64,000 nucleotides of DNA, from assembly GCF_017792025.1 (NCBI RefSeq), contig NZ_CP046956.1:3224001-3288000 (forward strand), in the 5' to 3' direction. Positions 1 through 8,708 of the stretch are shown here, piece by piece. The notes beneath the pieces were generated by a model, which was not told the DNA's origin, did no database searches, and worked only from the letters and a program-made list of their open reading frames with translations. A program made the translations under genes and the position numbers. The DNA comes from Sediminibacillus dalangtanensis (lineage in GTDB: Bacteria; Bacillota; Bacilli; Bacillales; Amphibacillaceae). Position 1 is the stretch's first letter; each line of letters starts with the position of its first letter.

Positions 1-1342
1 CTCCCAAAATAGTCAACACCCATAGACTAAAAGACGGCAGTCCGATGCTCAAAAGTTCCCTTTCTGAAAAGTAACCGAACGAATGACTTATTAAGTGAAC
101 TGGCGATTGGGTGATCAGGAAAAAACCAGGAATCCCAACCAAAAACACGACCATTGCAGTTAAAAACGGCGGATAACCTCCAAGGGTCTCCCCAATCTCT
201 ATCGCCAACGGAATCATGATGGTTAAAAACCCTAAGATATTGACAAAAATGATTCTCAGTATGGCTGTACATACAATTAGCAATAAGATCACCAAAAACG
301 GAGATTGAAAGGAAATCAATGATATGAAAGAATCAGCAATCGAAGCAATCGTTCCTGTTTTGATCAACATGCCGGAAACCATAAGCGTGCTTGCAAAGAA
401 CAGCATCATATCCCAATTAACCGAATCCTTTGCTTGGTCCCATTTCCAGACGCCGATCCAAGGTGTCACCGTAAGAACCGCTCCCAACAATCCGACTAGC
501 GGAATAGAGAATCCGTGTAAGGATTGTGTTATCCACAACAGCAAGGTAAGTCCCATGATAAACATTACTTTCTTTTCAGCCAGGCTTAACAAGCCTAACT
601 CATCAAGCCCCTCTTCAATCAATTTCACCATCTTTTTCCGATCAATCTTTTCCGGTGGAAGCTTAAAGATAAAAAGCACCCATAGCAGAGTGGTAAAGAG
701 AAGAACAGGCGGAACAAAATACAAGATCCAGGTTATGTAGTTTAGGTCAGCATGGACTGAAGTGAACAATTCAAACGTATATATGGTGGAGCTTGCTCCT
801 GTGGCTACCAGTGCTCCGGAAATAGCTGTAAGGTAGCTGATACCGATGAACAACGCCTTCCCGAGGTTCTCAATCTTGTTGATTTTCCTTACATTTTTTA
901 ATAGCCGATCCAGTACAGAGGCTACCAGATTTCCTTTGCCGACATTCGAAGGAATAAGGATCGCTAGCACGAGCATTAGCAAGAAAGAAATCAGGAGCAA
1001 AGCCCGTCCTGAACCACCCGATACTTTTAAAACAGTAAGAGAAATCCGACTGGCAAGCCCTGTTTCGATAAAAGCACGGGAAATGATGAAAGTGGCAAAT
1101 AGTAGCCAGACTACCTCCGAACTGAAATAAGCGAGCGTCTCTTCATAAGTAAAAAAATGAAATGACAGTAGTAACATAAATAACAAGGAGCTGTGTGCTA
1201 ACGGAAATACTCTGCCAATCCACATCATTTGGATAATGATTAAAGCTGCGATCGCCTGGGTTTTGATATTCCAGTCAATAAGCGGGAGGAAAAAAACAAG
1301 GTAGAGAATCAATGATATAAGTAAGAGAGTCCTATTGTTCAT
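1..1342 (-). CDS. DASS/SLC13-type organic anion:Na+ symporter (3' end off window)
   Basis: My translation of the minus strand stays open from an ATG at 1342 to the left edge, about 447 codons of strongly hydrophobic protein with many membrane segments. An S-N motif preceded by a proline (IPSNVGKGNL) and the late segment containing ITQSP resemble the paired motifs of the divalent anion:sodium symporter family, which carries di- and tricarboxylates across the membrane. A GGGGGCGG stretch precedes this ATG; an in-frame ATG at 1369 is possible. It follows the tcuA gene, separated by a hairpin at 1385-1407, so it may be read through from the tct operon or be separate. Substrate is inferred from neighbours only. 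The C-terminus is not seen. Confidence 0.75.
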   Translation of the reverse strand, partial: MNNRTLLLISLILYLVFFLPLIDWNIKTQAIAALIIIQMMWIGRVFPLAHSSLLFMLLLSFHFFTYEETLAYFSSEVVWLLFATFIISRAFIETGLASRISLTVLKVSGGSGRALLLISFLLMLVLAILIPSNVGKGNLVASVLDRLLKNVRKINKIENLGKALFIGISYLTAISGALVATGASSTIYTFELFTSVHADLNYITWILYFVPPVLLFTTLLWVLFIFKLPPEKIDRKKMVKLIEEGLDELGLLSLAEKKVMFIMGLTLLLWITQSLHGFSIPLVGLLGAVLTVTPWIGVWKWDQAKDSVNWDMMLFFASTLMVSGMLIKTGTIASIADSFISLISFQSPFLVILLLIVCTAILRIIFVNILGFLTIMIPLAIEIGETLGGYPPFLTAMVVFLVGIPGFFLITQSPVHLISHSFGYFSERELLSIGLPSFSLWVLTILG

Positions 1343-1384
1343 AGCGTCCGCCCCCATCCCTTCGTTCATCGTTATGCAAAAGCA

Positions 1385-1407
1385 AAAGCCACCGGGATGG
1401 TGGCTTT
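1385..1407 (-). terminator. Probable terminator after tcuA
   Basis: Nine-base arms AAAGCCACC and GGTGGCTTT enclose a five-base loop. On the minus strand the stem is followed by an interrupted T-rich tract (TTTTGCTTTT). It lies between the stop of tcuA and the carrier gene at 1-1342, and could limit read-through into it. Confidence 0.55.
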
Positions 1408-1421
1408 CCTGCATAAATGGA

Positions 1422-2915
1422 CTATTGAACCGTTCCTGCCGCTTGGATATAGTTCGCTGCTGTATTTCCGGATATTCTACCAAAAACCGCTCCCGACATC
1501 AGCCCTGAACCCCCAGGATAATTGCCATAGAAGATACCGCCAACCATTTCGCCTGCAGCAAACAAACCAGGAATCGGCTGTTCGTTTTCATCTAATACTT
1601 CAGCGTGCGGACTGACCTTAAGGCCTCCAAATGAAAAGGTTATACCGCAGGTAACAGGGAATGCATAGAACGGTCTCTTTTCAATCGGCAAAGCCCAATT
1701 AGACTTCGGAGGATTGATTCCCTGCGTTCCTTTATTGTCCTTAATGGTCGGGTTATAGTTCCCTTCCATCACGGAACAATTGTATTCCTCAATTGTTTGT
1801 AAAAACTGTTGCTTGTTCACCGGAAGCTGATCGACCAATTCTTCAAGTGTATCCGCCTGGTAATAAGTGGCCTCATCCAAATTATATTCTTTTCGAAGCA
1901 TCGGCCTTACTTGCTGGTCATAAATCTGATAGGCAACATGTTCCGGCTGCTTGAGAATTTCCTTCCCATACTTGGCGTATGTATAGTTACGGAAGTCTGC
2001 TCCCTCATCAACAAACCGGTATCCATCTTGATTAACCATGATACTGAGTGGATAGGAATGCTTTTTAAAGATGTCCCCAGGCTTAGTAAAATCTCCTACT
2101 TTAGGAGCCTGGTAATCGGTACCGATGGCATGGCAGCCAGACCACTCACCGAACGGCCGGGCCCCTGCTGCCAAAGCCATCGCTAAACCATCCCCTGTGT
2201 TAAATTCAGTTCCCCGGACAATAGCTGCTTCCCATTCCTCCCCGATATACTTTTTACGCATTTCCTTATTAGCTTCAAAGCTGCCGCACGCTAATACAAC
2301 AGCCGTCGCTTCTATCTCCAGGGTTTGTTCCGGTTTCTTTACAATAACAGAGGAAATGCGCCGATTCTCCATCTTTAAATCGGTGGCACGGGCTTCATAG
2401 AAAATATCTATCCCTATCTGTTCCGCCCGGGAAAATAAAGCAGCCATTAACCCCATCCCGATATTTTTTGTTTTGACCGGCAGTCCGCCCCAAAATTGAT
2501 ACTTTCCGTCTTTTTCAAATGACTGGTTACTATAATTCAGTTCAAATTCGACTCCTTGCTGCTTCGCCCAGCGGATAGTCTGGTATGAAAGCTTAACCAG
2601 CTGTTCCGCCAATTCCGGACTGCTTTTTCCCCCTGTCACCCTCATTAAATCCTGGTAATAATCCTCGGTTCCATACTTAGGCATCACAATTTTTTCCGCT
2701 TGTTCATCGGTTAATTCAGGTATAATTTTTCGGATATCATTCACATCATTGTAAGCAAAACGAATCGCACCGTCTGTGAAATACGAATTACCTCCGCGTT
2801 TATGTTTAGGCGCGCGTTCCAGCACCAGCACTTCTGCTCCAGATTCTCTGGCAGAGATAGCAGCACAAAGAGCGGCATTTCCCGCACCTACAACCACTAC
2901 ATCATAGCTTTTCAT
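1422..2915 (-). CDS. tcuA: FAD-dependent tricarballylate dehydrogenase-like flavoprotein (fumarate reductase fold)
   Basis: A 497-residue protein of the fumarate reductase/succinate dehydrogenase flavoprotein family. The FAD-binding GAGNAA motif is at residues 10-15, and the C-terminal FAD region contains GGLKV and the GLFAAGE / PGGSGL motifs typical of the family. The order of motifs and length fit TcuA, which oxidises tricarballylate to cis-aconitate in Salmonella; other 2-enoate or dicarboxylate substrates are possible. I chose the ATG at 2915 rather than an upstream one because GGAGGAG lies at the right distance before it. It is the last gene of the tctC-tctB-tctA-tcuA run. No TcuB-type iron-sulfur/haem partner is visible here, so the electron acceptor is unknown. 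Confidence 0.8.
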   Translation of the reverse strand: MKSYDVVVVGAGNAALCAAISARESGAEVLVLERAPKHKRGGNSYFTDGAIRFAYNDVNDIRKIIPELTDEQAEKIVMPKYGTEDYYQDLMRVTGGKSSPELAEQLVKLSYQTIRWAKQQGVEFELNYSNQSFEKDGKYQFWGGLPVKTKNIGMGLMAALFSRAEQIGIDIFYEARATDLKMENRRISSVIVKKPEQTLEIEATAVVLACGSFEANKEMRKKYIGEEWEAAIVRGTEFNTGDGLAMALAAGARPFGEWSGCHAIGTDYQAPKVGDFTKPGDIFKKHSYPLSIMVNQDGYRFVDEGADFRNYTYAKYGKEILKQPEHVAYQIYDQQVRPMLRKEYNLDEATYYQADTLEELVDQLPVNKQQFLQTIEEYNCSVMEGNYNPTIKDNKGTQGINPPKSNWALPIEKRPFYAFPVTCGITFSFGGLKVSPHAEVLDENEQPIPGLFAAGEMVGGIFYGNYPGGSGLMSGAVFGRISGNTAANYIQAAGTVQ

Positions 2916-2955
2916 CTCGCTCCTCCTTCGATAACAAAATATTTTCCCCGTCAAG

Positions 2956-4473
2956 CTAGGAAGATTTATACATCTGATTTTCCGGCCTGCTTTGTCCTTT
3001 TCTTTTCATCCAGTGAACAGCCAACGGATATAGCAATGAAAGCATTGTCAAGGCAATCAACGCAATGCTGACACCGGAAGAAAAGAAGATGCCAAAGCTT
3101 CCATTAGATGATGAGAGAGCCATCCGGAAATTTTGCTCCATATCAGAGCCTACGATCAACGCCAAGACCAATGGAGCAATCGGAAAATCGAGCACTTTCA
3201 TGAATAGCCCTATTACACCGAATAATAGCAAAAAGAAAAAATCAAACGTCGTATAGCTTAACGTGTACGTTCCGATAAAGGCAAGGACCACAATCATCGG
3301 ATAAAGCACTTTTGGCGGGGTATCGAGAACTTTTACAAGCACCCCGACAAGCAAAATATTAATGATGACAAGCGCAATGTTCCCGATAAACATACTGTTG
3401 ATTAACGCCCAGGCTGTTTCCGGCTGCTGATCAAATAATAACGGGCCAGGCCTTAATCCCAGCATGATCAAGGCACCGAGCATGACGGCAGTCGTCCCTG
3501 AACCCGGAATCCCCATCGTAAGGAGAGGTATCATTGCACCGACAGAAGCCGAATTATTCGCTGATTCAGGAGCTGCTAGTCCTTCAACTGCACCATTACC
3601 AAATTCGGAAGACCTTTTCGAGAGCTGCCTTTCGGTGGTATAACTGATCATCGAGGCAATGGAACCTCCAGCACCTGGCAGGACACCGATGATGAAGCCC
3701 AGTGGACCGCTCCGCAAAATTGGCCATTTCGCCCGGCGCCATTGCTCTTTTGAAAACCAAACCTTGCCTACCTTTTTCTTTTCCTGCCGTTGCTCATCTA
3801 TCGATAGTAGATTATAAAGGACTTCCCCAATCGCATAGACACCGATTATTACGATGAGAAAGTCGATTCCTTCACTTAAATGGGAAGAACCGAGCGTAAA
3901 TCGGTATATCCCCGTCTGTGTATCGATTCCCACCGTGCTAAGTGCCAGTCCTATCGTCATCGCTAAAAAACCTTTCACCATTTTCCCGATCGATAACGAA
4001 ACAATTGCTGATAAGGTAAGCAGCATCAATAAAAAATACTCAGCCGGCCCGAATTCCAACGCAAAAGAGGCCAACGGCTCCGCGAGAAAAATGAAACCCA
4101 CTACTGCGATCAAACCACCAATAAAGGATGCAATCGCGGAAATCGCCAGAGCCTGACCAGCCATGCCCTTCCTGGCCATTGGATAGCCGTCAAACGTAGC
4201 GGCAATAGCCGAGCCATCACCAGGCGTATTCAATAGAATCGAACTACGCGATCCACCATACATCGCTCCGTAATAAATGGCCGCCATTAAAATGATGGCA
4301 CTAACAGGATTCATGCCAAACGTCATCGGAATCAATACTGCCACGGCTGTTGCAGGTCCGAGTCCGGGAAGCATACCGACAATGGTACCGAGGAAACCTC
4401 CTATGATGATCCAGACAATATTAATCGGTTGGATCGCTATCGAAAAACCTTCCATAAAGCTGTTAACATCCAT
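2956..4473 (-). CDS. tctA: Tripartite tricarboxylate transporter, large permease TctA
   Basis: A 505-residue polytopic membrane protein. It carries the two duplicated TctA signatures: GMLPGLGP near residues 33-40 and GVLPGAGGS near the middle. This is the large transmembrane subunit that, with TctB and the binding protein TctC, imports citrate-like tricarboxylates by secondary transport. The length is normal for the family. It lies 15 bases after tctB and 40 bases before tcuA, clearly one transcription unit, which ties the transporter to the TcuA-like oxidation step. Confidence 0.93.
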   Translation of the reverse strand: MDVNSFMEGFSIAIQPINIVWIIIGGFLGTIVGMLPGLGPATAVAVLIPMTFGMNPVSAIILMAAIYYGAMYGGSRSSILLNTPGDGSAIAATFDGYPMARKGMAGQALAISAIASFIGGLIAVVGFIFLAEPLASFALEFGPAEYFLLMLLTLSAIVSLSIGKMVKGFLAMTIGLALSTVGIDTQTGIYRFTLGSSHLSEGIDFLIVIIGVYAIGEVLYNLLSIDEQRQEKKKVGKVWFSKEQWRRAKWPILRSGPLGFIIGVLPGAGGSIASMISYTTERQLSKRSSEFGNGAVEGLAAPESANNSASVGAMIPLLTMGIPGSGTTAVMLGALIMLGLRPGPLLFDQQPETAWALINSMFIGNIALVIINILLVGVLVKVLDTPPKVLYPMIVVLAFIGTYTLSYTTFDFFFLLLFGVIGLFMKVLDFPIAPLVLALIVGSDMEQNFRMALSSSNGSFGIFFSSGVSIALIALTMLSLLYPLAVHWMKRKGQSRPENQMYKSS

Positions 4474-4488
4474 GCTGCAATCACCTCC

Positions 4489-4944
4489 CTAAGGTAAGCT
4501 CACACCCAGCAGCTGACTAAATGCATACCATGTCAAAAAGGAAAAACTGACAGCGACAATGCAGTTAATCAACCACTTTTTCCGACCGTTTATGAAAAAT
4601 AATAAACCGCCTAAGAAGAATGCAGTAGACAGTAAAAATCCAATTTGATCAAAAACAAGGGCATAGCAGCCACCTAAACCAATCGTTGCCGCAATCAATT
4701 TCGGTGTCCTGCCGGAAAACAACTGACGGATTTCTTTATTGTCTTTTGCTGCATGCTTTAACTCTTGAAACAAATACACCACGCTTAATAGCAGCATCAA
4801 AATGCTGATACCAGCAGGAAAATACAAGGGAGCATTCGGATTTCCGAGATTTGCTTTTGGCAGCTGTAGCGAGCTGATGAAGAACAAACCGCTGAACACA
4901 ATCAGAAATATTGGCACCCCCAGTTTGATCCCTTTCATCATCAC
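4489..4944 (-). CDS. tctB: Tripartite tricarboxylate transporter, small permease TctB
   Basis: A 151-residue membrane protein with about four predicted transmembrane segments, the usual size and layout of TctB, the small membrane subunit of the TTT transporter. The start has three ATG codons in a row preceded by GGGAGGCGATAGTG. It sits between tctC and tctA in the standard TctCBA order. A hairpin at 4969-4993 separates it from tctC. Confidence 0.88.
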   Translation of the reverse strand: MMMKGIKLGVPIFLIVFSGLFFISSLQLPKANLGNPNAPLYFPAGISILMLLLSVVYLFQELKHAAKDNKEIRQLFSGRTPKLIAATIGLGGCYALVFDQIGFLLSTAFFLGGLLFFINGRKKWLINCIVAVSFSFLTWYAFSQLLGVSLP

Positions 4945-4968
4945 TATCGCCTCCCTTCTTCTATAAGA

Positions 4969-4993
4969 AGCCTGTCTATCGAAATGACAGGCT
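4969..4993 (-). other. Intercistronic stem-loop between tctC and tctB
   Basis: Perfect 8-base arms AGCCTGTC and GACAGGCT around a 9-base loop, with no T-run on the minus strand. Located 36 bases after the tctC stop. Stem-loops of this kind behind binding-protein genes often protect the upstream mRNA, so more binding protein than permease is made. That role is inferred here. Confidence 0.6.
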
Positions 4994-5029
4994 ACCTTTT
5001 ATATCTTCTCTATCACTTCCTTCTGCCCA

Positions 5030-6013
5030 TTAGTTATCAAGCAAACCAGAATCATTTACTAAGCGTTGATACAAGTCATGCTGTTCCTGTAAAAATGCTT
5101 TTGTTTCCTCGCTATTTTTGTAAAAATCCTCCCAATCATTATTTTCGAGGACCTGCTGCCATTGTTCTGTTTGGACCATTTCTCCCAGTTTTGCATCCCA
5201 ATAGGCAATCTCGTCCTCTGTCATATCAGGTGGTCCCATTACCCCTCTCCAGTGTGGGAAGACCATATCCACGCCTTCATCCTGCCAAGTCGGCACATCC
5301 TCAATGTCTTCAAGCGGTTCATCCGAAGAAACAGCCAATATTTTAAGCTTTCCAGCTATATGTTGATCCTTCACTTCTGACAGTGAGGTTGTCACTGCAT
5401 CAACATGGCCTCCAAGCAATGCGGTTACGACATCTCCTCCCCCCTCGTAGACAAGGAAATTAAGCTCCGCTGGATTGATCCCGAATTCACTCGCTGCTTG
5501 TACAAGTGATAAGTGGTCATCATTCCCTAGTCCAGGGCCTACTCCTATTTTCACGGAACTCGGATCCTCTTTTGTAGCCTCTAGAAATTCGGACGCTGTT
5601 TTATAAGGAGAATCTGCAGGAACAGCAAGTGCCTGCCATTCGGTCGCAAGCGTGGCAATTGGTGTGAATTCTTCATATGTTAATTCACTTTGTTCCAGTA
5701 AATTATTGGTAAGCACAAGACTGGAATTGACAGCGAGTGAGTGGGAGTCTTTCGACTTTAAGTACTTCCAGCCGACTTCACCCCCACCGCCCGGCTTGTT
5801 GACGACATTGATATTTTTATCGACCAAGTCCTGTTCCGACAGCACCTTCTCCAGCGAACGGGCAGTCAAATCCCAACCTCCACCCGGCGAAGCAGGAGCG
5901 ACCATCTCTATGTTTTTATTGGGATATCCATCATTTCCGGAAGCATTCCCCGAACATGCTGCTGTTATAAAAATTACGGACATAGTAAGAAGAACCTTGA
6001 TAAATTTTTTCAT
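5030..6013 (-). CDS. tctC: Tripartite tricarboxylate transporter, solute-binding lipoprotein TctC
   Basis: A 327-residue extracytoplasmic binding protein of the Bug/TctC family. Residues 1-20 form a lipoprotein signal with the lipobox ITAAC and lipid-modified Cys20, so it is tethered outside the membrane. The family segment APASPGGGWD near the N-terminus forms part of the carboxylate-binding pocket. It is the first gene of the tctCBA-tcuA unit, directly behind a sigma-A promoter overlapping a cre box (6045-6081). A CitS/CitT-type sensor pair lies just upstream and probably activates it. The exact ligand cannot be told from sequence; citrate, tricarballylate and related acids are candidates. 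Confidence 0.92.
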   Translation of the reverse strand: MKKFIKVLLTMSVIFITAACSGNASGNDGYPNKNIEMVAPASPGGGWDLTARSLEKVLSEQDLVDKNINVVNKPGGGGEVGWKYLKSKDSHSLAVNSSLVLTNNLLEQSELTYEEFTPIATLATEWQALAVPADSPYKTASEFLEATKEDPSSVKIGVGPGLGNDDHLSLVQAASEFGINPAELNFLVYEGGGDVVTALLGGHVDAVTTSLSEVKDQHIAGKLKILAVSSDEPLEDIEDVPTWQDEGVDMVFPHWRGVMGPPDMTEDEIAYWDAKLGEMVQTEQWQQVLENNDWEDFYKNSEETKAFLQEQHDLYQRLVNDSGLLDN

Positions 6014-6044
6014 GTAACTCCCTCCTAATACTTGATTTATCTGT

Positions 6045-6073
6045 ATCCTACTAATACACCCTCTTTATGTAAA
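6045..6073 (-). promoter_or_regulatory. Predicted sigma-A promoter of tctC
   Basis: On the minus strand TTTACA (6068-6073) and TAGGAT (6045-6050) are separated by exactly 17 bases, about 32 bases before the tctC start codon. The -35 box lies inside the cre site. Confidence 0.55.
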
Positions 6074-6081
6074 CGTTTTCA
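6068..6081 (-). promoter_or_regulatory. CcpA cre box upstream of tctC
   Basis: The plus-strand sequence TGTAAACGTTTTCA matches the catabolite-responsive element consensus (TGNAARCGNWNNCA) at every defined base. It covers the predicted -35 box of tctC, so CcpA binding should block transcription when preferred sugars are present. Confidence 0.8.
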
Positions 6082-6109
6082 AAATATTGTTTTTTAACAA
6101 ATTAAAAAA

Positions 6110-6136
6110 CATTTTGTGCATTAAATGCACAAAATG
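6110..6136 (-). terminator. 27-bp perfect palindrome: terminator of the two-component operon and/or operator
   Basis: Arms of 12 bases (CATTTTGTGCAT and ATGCACAAAATG) around a 3-base centre. On the minus strand it is followed at once by six T residues, which makes it a reasonable though AT-rich intrinsic terminator behind the response regulator gene. Its perfect symmetry and its position about 30 bases upstream of the tctC -35 box also fit an activator binding site for that regulator. Confidence 0.6.
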
Positions 6137-6166
6137 CGAAAAAAGTGCTTCCCTGCTAACTCTTTT

Positions 6167-6841
6167 TTATTTTGTGGTAGAATACCGTCGCTCGGGACGT
6201 CCGACAATTCCATACATTTGTTCAACAACTGCTTCATTTTTGCCCACTAAATATTCCAAATACCTTCTTGCAGTTGTCCGTGAAGCACCAATCTTTTCAG
6301 CTGCCTGCTCGGAAGTGATCCCGTTTTGTTCGATGGAAAGTATTTCTTTTACCTTTTCCAGCGTACGATAATCGATGCCGGTTGGGAGGGTGGCCGTACT
6401 TTTTTGCTCGTTTTTGGAACCAAACACTTCCTGCAGTAGTTCTTCATCGACTTCCTTTGTCGATTGGATTATTTCTTTTTTCTTTTTATATTTTTGCATC
6501 GATTGTTGAAATTGTTCCATTGTTACCGGTTTGATCAAATAATCCTGTACCCCATAGCTTAACGATTTTTCCAAATATGCTTTGTCTGTTGCAGCCGTAA
6601 TCATCATGATGTCTATCATCGGATAGCTTTCCCGTATACGATGAAGTAAGTCTGTTCCTAACTGATCTGGCATGTAAACATCCAGTAGAATCAAGTCGAC
6701 AGCATACTCACTGAGTAGTTGCAACGTTTCCTTGGCATTAACAGCTTTACCGACCAGTTTCATGCCCGGTACTTTTTCCAGAAATGCTTCATGGATTTGT
6801 GCTACCCGAAAATCATCCTCCGCAATGATCACCTGTAACAT
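6167..6841 (-). CDS. CitB/DctR-family response regulator
   Basis: A 224-residue response regulator. The receiver domain (about 1-120) has the acidic pair at 9-10, the phosphoacceptor Asp54 in LLDVYMPD, a conserved Thr in ITAATD and Lys in IKPVT. The C-terminal part contains a helix-turn-helix (EKIGASRTTARRYLEYL) like that of CitT/CitB/MaeR regulators of di- and tricarboxylate transport. It starts only 3 bases after the sensor kinase stop, so the two are co-translated. The next gene is tctC; it probably activates tctCBA-tcuA when the sensor detects the acid outside. Confidence 0.9.
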   Translation of the reverse strand: MLQVIIAEDDFRVAQIHEAFLEKVPGMKLVGKAVNAKETLQLLSEYAVDLILLDVYMPDQLGTDLLHRIRESYPMIDIMMITAATDKAYLEKSLSYGVQDYLIKPVTMEQFQQSMQKYKKKKEIIQSTKEVDEELLQEVFGSKNEQKSTATLPTGIDYRTLEKVKEILSIEQNGITSEQAAEKIGASRTTARRYLEYLVGKNEAVVEQMYGIVGRPERRYSTTK

Positions 6842-6844
6842 CCT

Positions 6845-8479
6845 TCATCCCCCTACCCTCTTGTTATTTTCATGAATTAGCTTCGGAATAACCACCGTAA
6901 ATACTGTACCCATACCAGGACTGCTATTTACTTCAATCGCTCCATTTTGTGAATAAACCTCCTCTTTCACATTTGCCAGACCATCCCCCCTGTTTGTGCC
7001 CTTTCTTGAATAACCTCGATCAAATATTTGGTGTTCAGCCCCTTTGTCCAATCCAGTTCCGTTGTCAGCTATTTCAAATATAATATCATTTCCTAAATCA
7101 GTGACAAAGAATGAAACCTCTGGAGAATCACACTCCCTCACTGCATCAAATGCATTGTTGATAAGATTTCCCAATATCACAATCAACGGTGATAATGGAA
7201 TATGCTCTGGCAGAGGGGCTAGTGAACTTCCCTCTTCTACTTTAAAGCTAATCTTTTTTTCGGATGCCTTTGCAAATTTACCCAATAATATAGCCTGTAC
7301 TTTTTCATCGCGAATCTGTGAAAAAAACATTTCTGAGACCTGTTCCTGTAAATTCGCCTCATTCTGAATCAATTCAATCGCTTCCTGCCTTTTACCCAGT
7401 TGGATAAATCCTAGAATAGCATGTAGCTTACCTGTAAATTCATGTGCCTGGGCACGGAGATCCTCGGAATACTGCCTGACCTCTGAAAGAGCATCCACCA
7501 TCTTTTTTATCTCAGTTTTATCTCGGAAGCTTGCAACAGTTCCCGTCTTTCGTCCATTCTCCATTAATGGTCTTGTATTAACAATGATGATTTTATCCTT
7601 GTATTCCAGTTCCTTATTGATCGTTTTTTTCAGTGACTGGATCCTCTTGATTAATTCCTGAGAAGGGATAACATCCATGATGTTCTTTTCAATTACCTCT
7701 TCTCTTCGAATATCCAGCAAATCTTTCGCAGCCACATTCATCGTTGTAATTACTCCTTGATGATCTATCGCAACAATGCCTTCTTTGACAGACTGCAAGA
7801 CGGCTTCCCGCTCTCTATATAAAGCCGAAATCTCAAACGGCTCCAATCCCAATGTATCTTTACGGATGCTTTTGGCCAACAGAAAGCTTCCGGCAATACC
7901 CAGCAGAAAAACCAATCCGGCAGCAAGTACAATTTTAGAAATATCGGACAAAATCTCGTTGTGGATCGCTTTCATTGGAAAATCCACCGTGACAACGCCC
8001 TCAACCTTTTTATAATCGTCGTAATCGATTGTAACCGGTGCAACTCCCTTTAAGACCTCGCCTTCTTCATTTCCTGTTTCAAAAACGTAACTGCTCCCGA
8101 AAACAATCGCCTGATATAAATCTTTTTCGGAAGCGGTTACATTTTCCTCGATAGCAACTGTTTCATCCTTTGCCGTCCCTATAACCCGTCCTGTACGATC
8201 CATTATAGTAATAATCGATGCACCGGCCTCTTCTCTGATTTGTTCTGTCAACTGCTTCATTTCTTCCAAAGTAGCTCCAGAGCGGAAGGCATCCTGAACA
8301 CCAGGCATGTACGAAATCGTTTTAGCCGTTTGCAAAGCCAAGCTTTCCGCATTGGCTACATCTTCCCGGGATTCCATATAGCCTACCATAAAGGTAATCA
8401 GACTAATGACAAGTAATAGAAGGGTTCCTACCAAACCCAGAATTTTGATATGGAGTGAGACTTGCAATCGGTTTCTCAT
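6845..8479 (-). CDS. CitA/DcuS-family membrane sensor histidine kinase
   Basis: A 544-residue sensor kinase. One membrane helix lies at about 12-33, an extracytoplasmic Cache/PAS sensor domain at about 35-175 and a second helix at about 182-202. A cytoplasmic PAS domain at 218-320 follows, then a phosphoacceptor helix with His346 in AQAHEFTGKLH. The HATPase domain carries the N box NNAFDAV and glycine-rich loops near the C-terminus. This is the layout of citrate/C4-dicarboxylate sensors (CitA, CitS, DcuS). It is transcribed with the response regulator and placed to control the neighbouring tct genes. A divergent promoter region (8480-8708) separates it from the sugar ABC operon. Confidence 0.92.
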   Translation of the reverse strand: MRNRLQVSLHIKILGLVGTLLLLVISLITFMVGYMESREDVANAESLALQTAKTISYMPGVQDAFRSGATLEEMKQLTEQIREEAGASIITIMDRTGRVIGTAKDETVAIEENVTASEKDLYQAIVFGSSYVFETGNEEGEVLKGVAPVTIDYDDYKKVEGVVTVDFPMKAIHNEILSDISKIVLAAGLVFLLGIAGSFLLAKSIRKDTLGLEPFEISALYREREAVLQSVKEGIVAIDHQGVITTMNVAAKDLLDIRREEVIEKNIMDVIPSQELIKRIQSLKKTINKELEYKDKIIIVNTRPLMENGRKTGTVASFRDKTEIKKMVDALSEVRQYSEDLRAQAHEFTGKLHAILGFIQLGKRQEAIELIQNEANLQEQVSEMFFSQIRDEKVQAILLGKFAKASEKKISFKVEEGSSLAPLPEHIPLSPLIVILGNLINNAFDAVRECDSPEVSFFVTDLGNDIIFEIADNGTGLDKGAEHQIFDRGYSRKGTNRGDGLANVKEEVYSQNGAIEVNSSPGMGTVFTVVIPKLIHENNKRVGG

Positions 8480-8708
8480 GGATACCCCCTGTTTTTACTT
8501 TTAGTAGGATAACTTTGTTTCCCCTATTAAATCATAATTCTCTCCTATTCTCACCAAGACTTCGGCACTATTTTACATAAACTGTGCTTTTTCTTTGAAG
8601 AAGTAGTTTGAAGAAGAAGAAGAAGGGGAACTTCTAAGTAACTTCGAGAAGCGTTCTATATAAGAAACACTTCTACTATATCGAAACAAAAAAGGGAGAG
8701 GACAACAG
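8480..8708. promoter_or_regulatory. Divergent intergenic region, sensor kinase / sugar ABC operon
   Basis: No gene is seen. The side facing the binding-protein gene has a purine-rich tract with repeated GAAG (about 8596-8632) and an interrupted inverted repeat CTTC-GA-GAAG near 8642-8651, close to AT-rich promoter-like sequence (TATATAAG). These are plausible regulator sites but I cannot assign one. The binding-protein gene has a good AAGGGAGAGG ribosome site. Confidence 0.4.

Noticed and set aside
27..1130. Several open frames opposite or inside the left-edge carrier (for example 324-740 and 846-1130, plus strand)
   Set aside because: They are antisense shadows of the partial DASS-type carrier, which translates cleanly as a membrane protein on the minus strand.
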